Assembly: GCF_000003605.2 (NCBI RefSeq)
Contig: NW_003126883.1
Location: forward strand, 1,731,307 to 1,795,306
Source of the DNA: Saccoglossus kowalevskii
Taxonomy: Eukaryota; Hemichordata; Enteropneusta; Harrimaniidae
Reading direction: 5' to 3'
DNA length: 64,000 nucleotides
A program made the translations under genes and the position numbers. Shown piece after piece: positions 62,625 to 64,000 of this stretch; positions within the stretch are counted from its first letter, which is position 1, and every line of letters begins with the position of its first letter. The notes beneath the pieces were generated by a model. It saw only the letters and a list, made by a program, of their open reading frames with translations. It was not told the origin of the DNA and did no database searches.

Positions 62625-63917
62625 AGGGAGAGACTGAACTGTCCTAAGGGGGGTTCCTAAATTGATAACAGATAGCGATTGAACAAAATGTTCCATAACA
62701 AATGGCGTAAATGTCGGTATGACTAAGCACAGCGTTCAACATCATTCGTACAGGGTGGATCATGGCCAAGTCAACTATGTTGATACCCCTATCATTTGGA
62801 AAATCACCCAGGGCAGTTCAGTCATTTTTAACTCGCAACTCAGTCGTAACAATTGCCGACAATTCGTGTTTTTACAAGTACGCCAATCAACAGATCGAAA
62901 AAAACACGAATAGCTATCGCTTTTCTAATCCTAACATGTCCCCACAGTTCAACAATCGAGCGTGGATTTTCACGACCTCGGTAAGAGGGAAAATGTGACT
63001 GTTCCCGCTGCACCAAACAGACAAAAATTCTCACCCGCGATATCATCTACAGACGTTTTAAAGTTCTTGACTTTAAATCCAAAGAATGTTTAGCGACGGC
63101 ATACTAGATATTGAGTAGACGGTGTCTCTCTCCTGGCATGGAATGTAGAGCACTTCACACGTGTGTTAGCTTTCTCTGCGTTACGCTGAGAGTATACACG
63201 GCCGAGTTTTTTTTACTGTCTCAATTTTTATATATGTTTTATGTAAATTGTGTTGGAAATATACAAATTGTTGGTACATAATACAGAAATGAACACGTTT
63301 CAATGCAAATGGTATCGAGTTTATCGTTTTAACAGCATAAACTAACGGATTAAAGGTAGATGGAATATGGGAGTGGTGTGCGTATATAATCTATCTTTTG
63401 CTCAAATAGCGTTATCGGCTATGAGATACTGTTTACTCTTTAAATAAACTGTTATTCATTCATTTGATATAAAATAAAAAAAGAATAAGCACCAGTCGAC
63501 TAACAAAAATAAAGCTTTAAAATGGTTGTATGAGATAAGACCGTCGATGAAGGAGTTGAATACACGCCCCATACAGAGAAGTTAACATATAGTATGGTAC
63601 GCATAACGATGTTTTTTTTTCAGTGAAAACGCCTGTGATGCAAATACTCGAAACTTGAATTAAAAGATGGATATTTTAATCTATCTTGATTCTGGAGTAT
63701 TGTGAATGAATGCAACATGTAATATAAGGTCATGTAATTTAATGCTGGTCCATACTGGCAAAAGTATTGTCTCTTCTGAAAAAATAACTAATAGTTTAGA
63801 TGCGTTTCCGCTCTAATCTGGAATCCTAGATCACAACATTTTGTAATATTAATAATTTAAAGTCCAAAAAAAAATTAAATGCAAATGTTATTATTTGTCT
63901 TGTAAGGAGTTGTTAGA
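62625..63917. other. CpG-rich non-coding DNA
   Basis: Plus frames at 62719-62998 are open but without exon signals. From 63180 on the sequence is A+T-rich. If 63918 is a true start, the right end of this stretch is its 5' UTR or promoter. Confidence 0.4.
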
Positions 63918-64000
63918 ATGGATCAATCGTCTATTTTACAGCCGTGGTATCCACCGTCCCATGTCGCATTTCCTGGGGTTCACAATTATAACCCAATGTT
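63918..64000 (+). CDS. Possible N-terminus running off the window edge (weak)
   Basis: An ATG at 63918 (A at -3, G at +4, so a strong context) opens 27 codons to the end of the window, with an in-frame TAA 15 bases upstream of the ATG. The residues begin MDQSSILQPWYPP and continue with His, Asn, Tyr, Pro and Met, a composition common at N-termini of developmental transcription factors. Alternatively, ATTTTACAG at 63933-63941 could be a splice acceptor with the exon starting at CCGTGG in the same frame. It reads opposite to the terminal exon at 61546, so if both are real the genes overlap or are nested. The minus strand is also open here for 22 codons. Confidence 0.3.
   Translation, partial: MDQSSILQPWYPPSHVAFPGVHNYNPM

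Noticed and set aside
62280-62696. Frames of 115-138 codons crossing the N gap
   Set aside because: Their length comes from unknown bases; the flanks on either side do not look coding.

Overview
The window is eukaryotic nuclear DNA, most likely from an invertebrate animal. The grounds are very low coding density, one spliced-type terminal exon with a polypyrimidine tract and AG acceptor, a large minisatellite, short palindromic non-autonomous DNA elements, a 256-base run of N, and a strong mosaic of CpG-poor and CpG-rich DNA of the kind produced by mosaic germline methylation. I cannot name the species. Nearly all open frames are about as long as chance allows in A+T-rich DNA, so I do not treat them as genes; no bacterial-type operon, CRISPR array, tRNA or rRNA was seen.

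Layout. 1-2557 is a 44-45 bp minisatellite that runs off the left edge and shows higher-order duplication. 2558-23580 is CpG-poor, A+T-rich, non-coding DNA with two copies (in opposite orientation) of one palindromic MITE, a third related-looking palindrome, an (AC)n tract, and several stretches dense in homeodomain-, Meis/TGIF-, Sox- and Smad-like motifs. At about 23580 the CpG density changes abruptly and stays high to the end. Between 23640 and 25560 there are candidate first-exon signals (ATG followed closely by a good splice donor), CACGTG palindromes and a CpG cluster, so this is the best promoter candidate.

25570-61500 is mostly non-coding, CpG-rich DNA with a pure (TTA)n array, two near-perfect RFX X-boxes, several motif-dense blocks, a probable decayed LINE fragment near 56 kb, and two identical YY1-type sites near 57-58.5 kb. 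The best coding evidence is at the right end: a minus-strand last coding exon (61546-61732, Q/S/T/P-rich, like a transcription-factor tail) and a weak plus-strand N-terminus entering the window edge at 63918.

Reading as a whole: this looks like a regulatory landscape (introns or intergenic DNA) around one or more developmental regulators, with the coding exons mostly outside the window. That is an inference from texture and CpG pattern. I found no clear new biological system; the CpG boundary with its candidate promoter, the paired X-boxes and the unidentified terminal exon are the points most worth checking.
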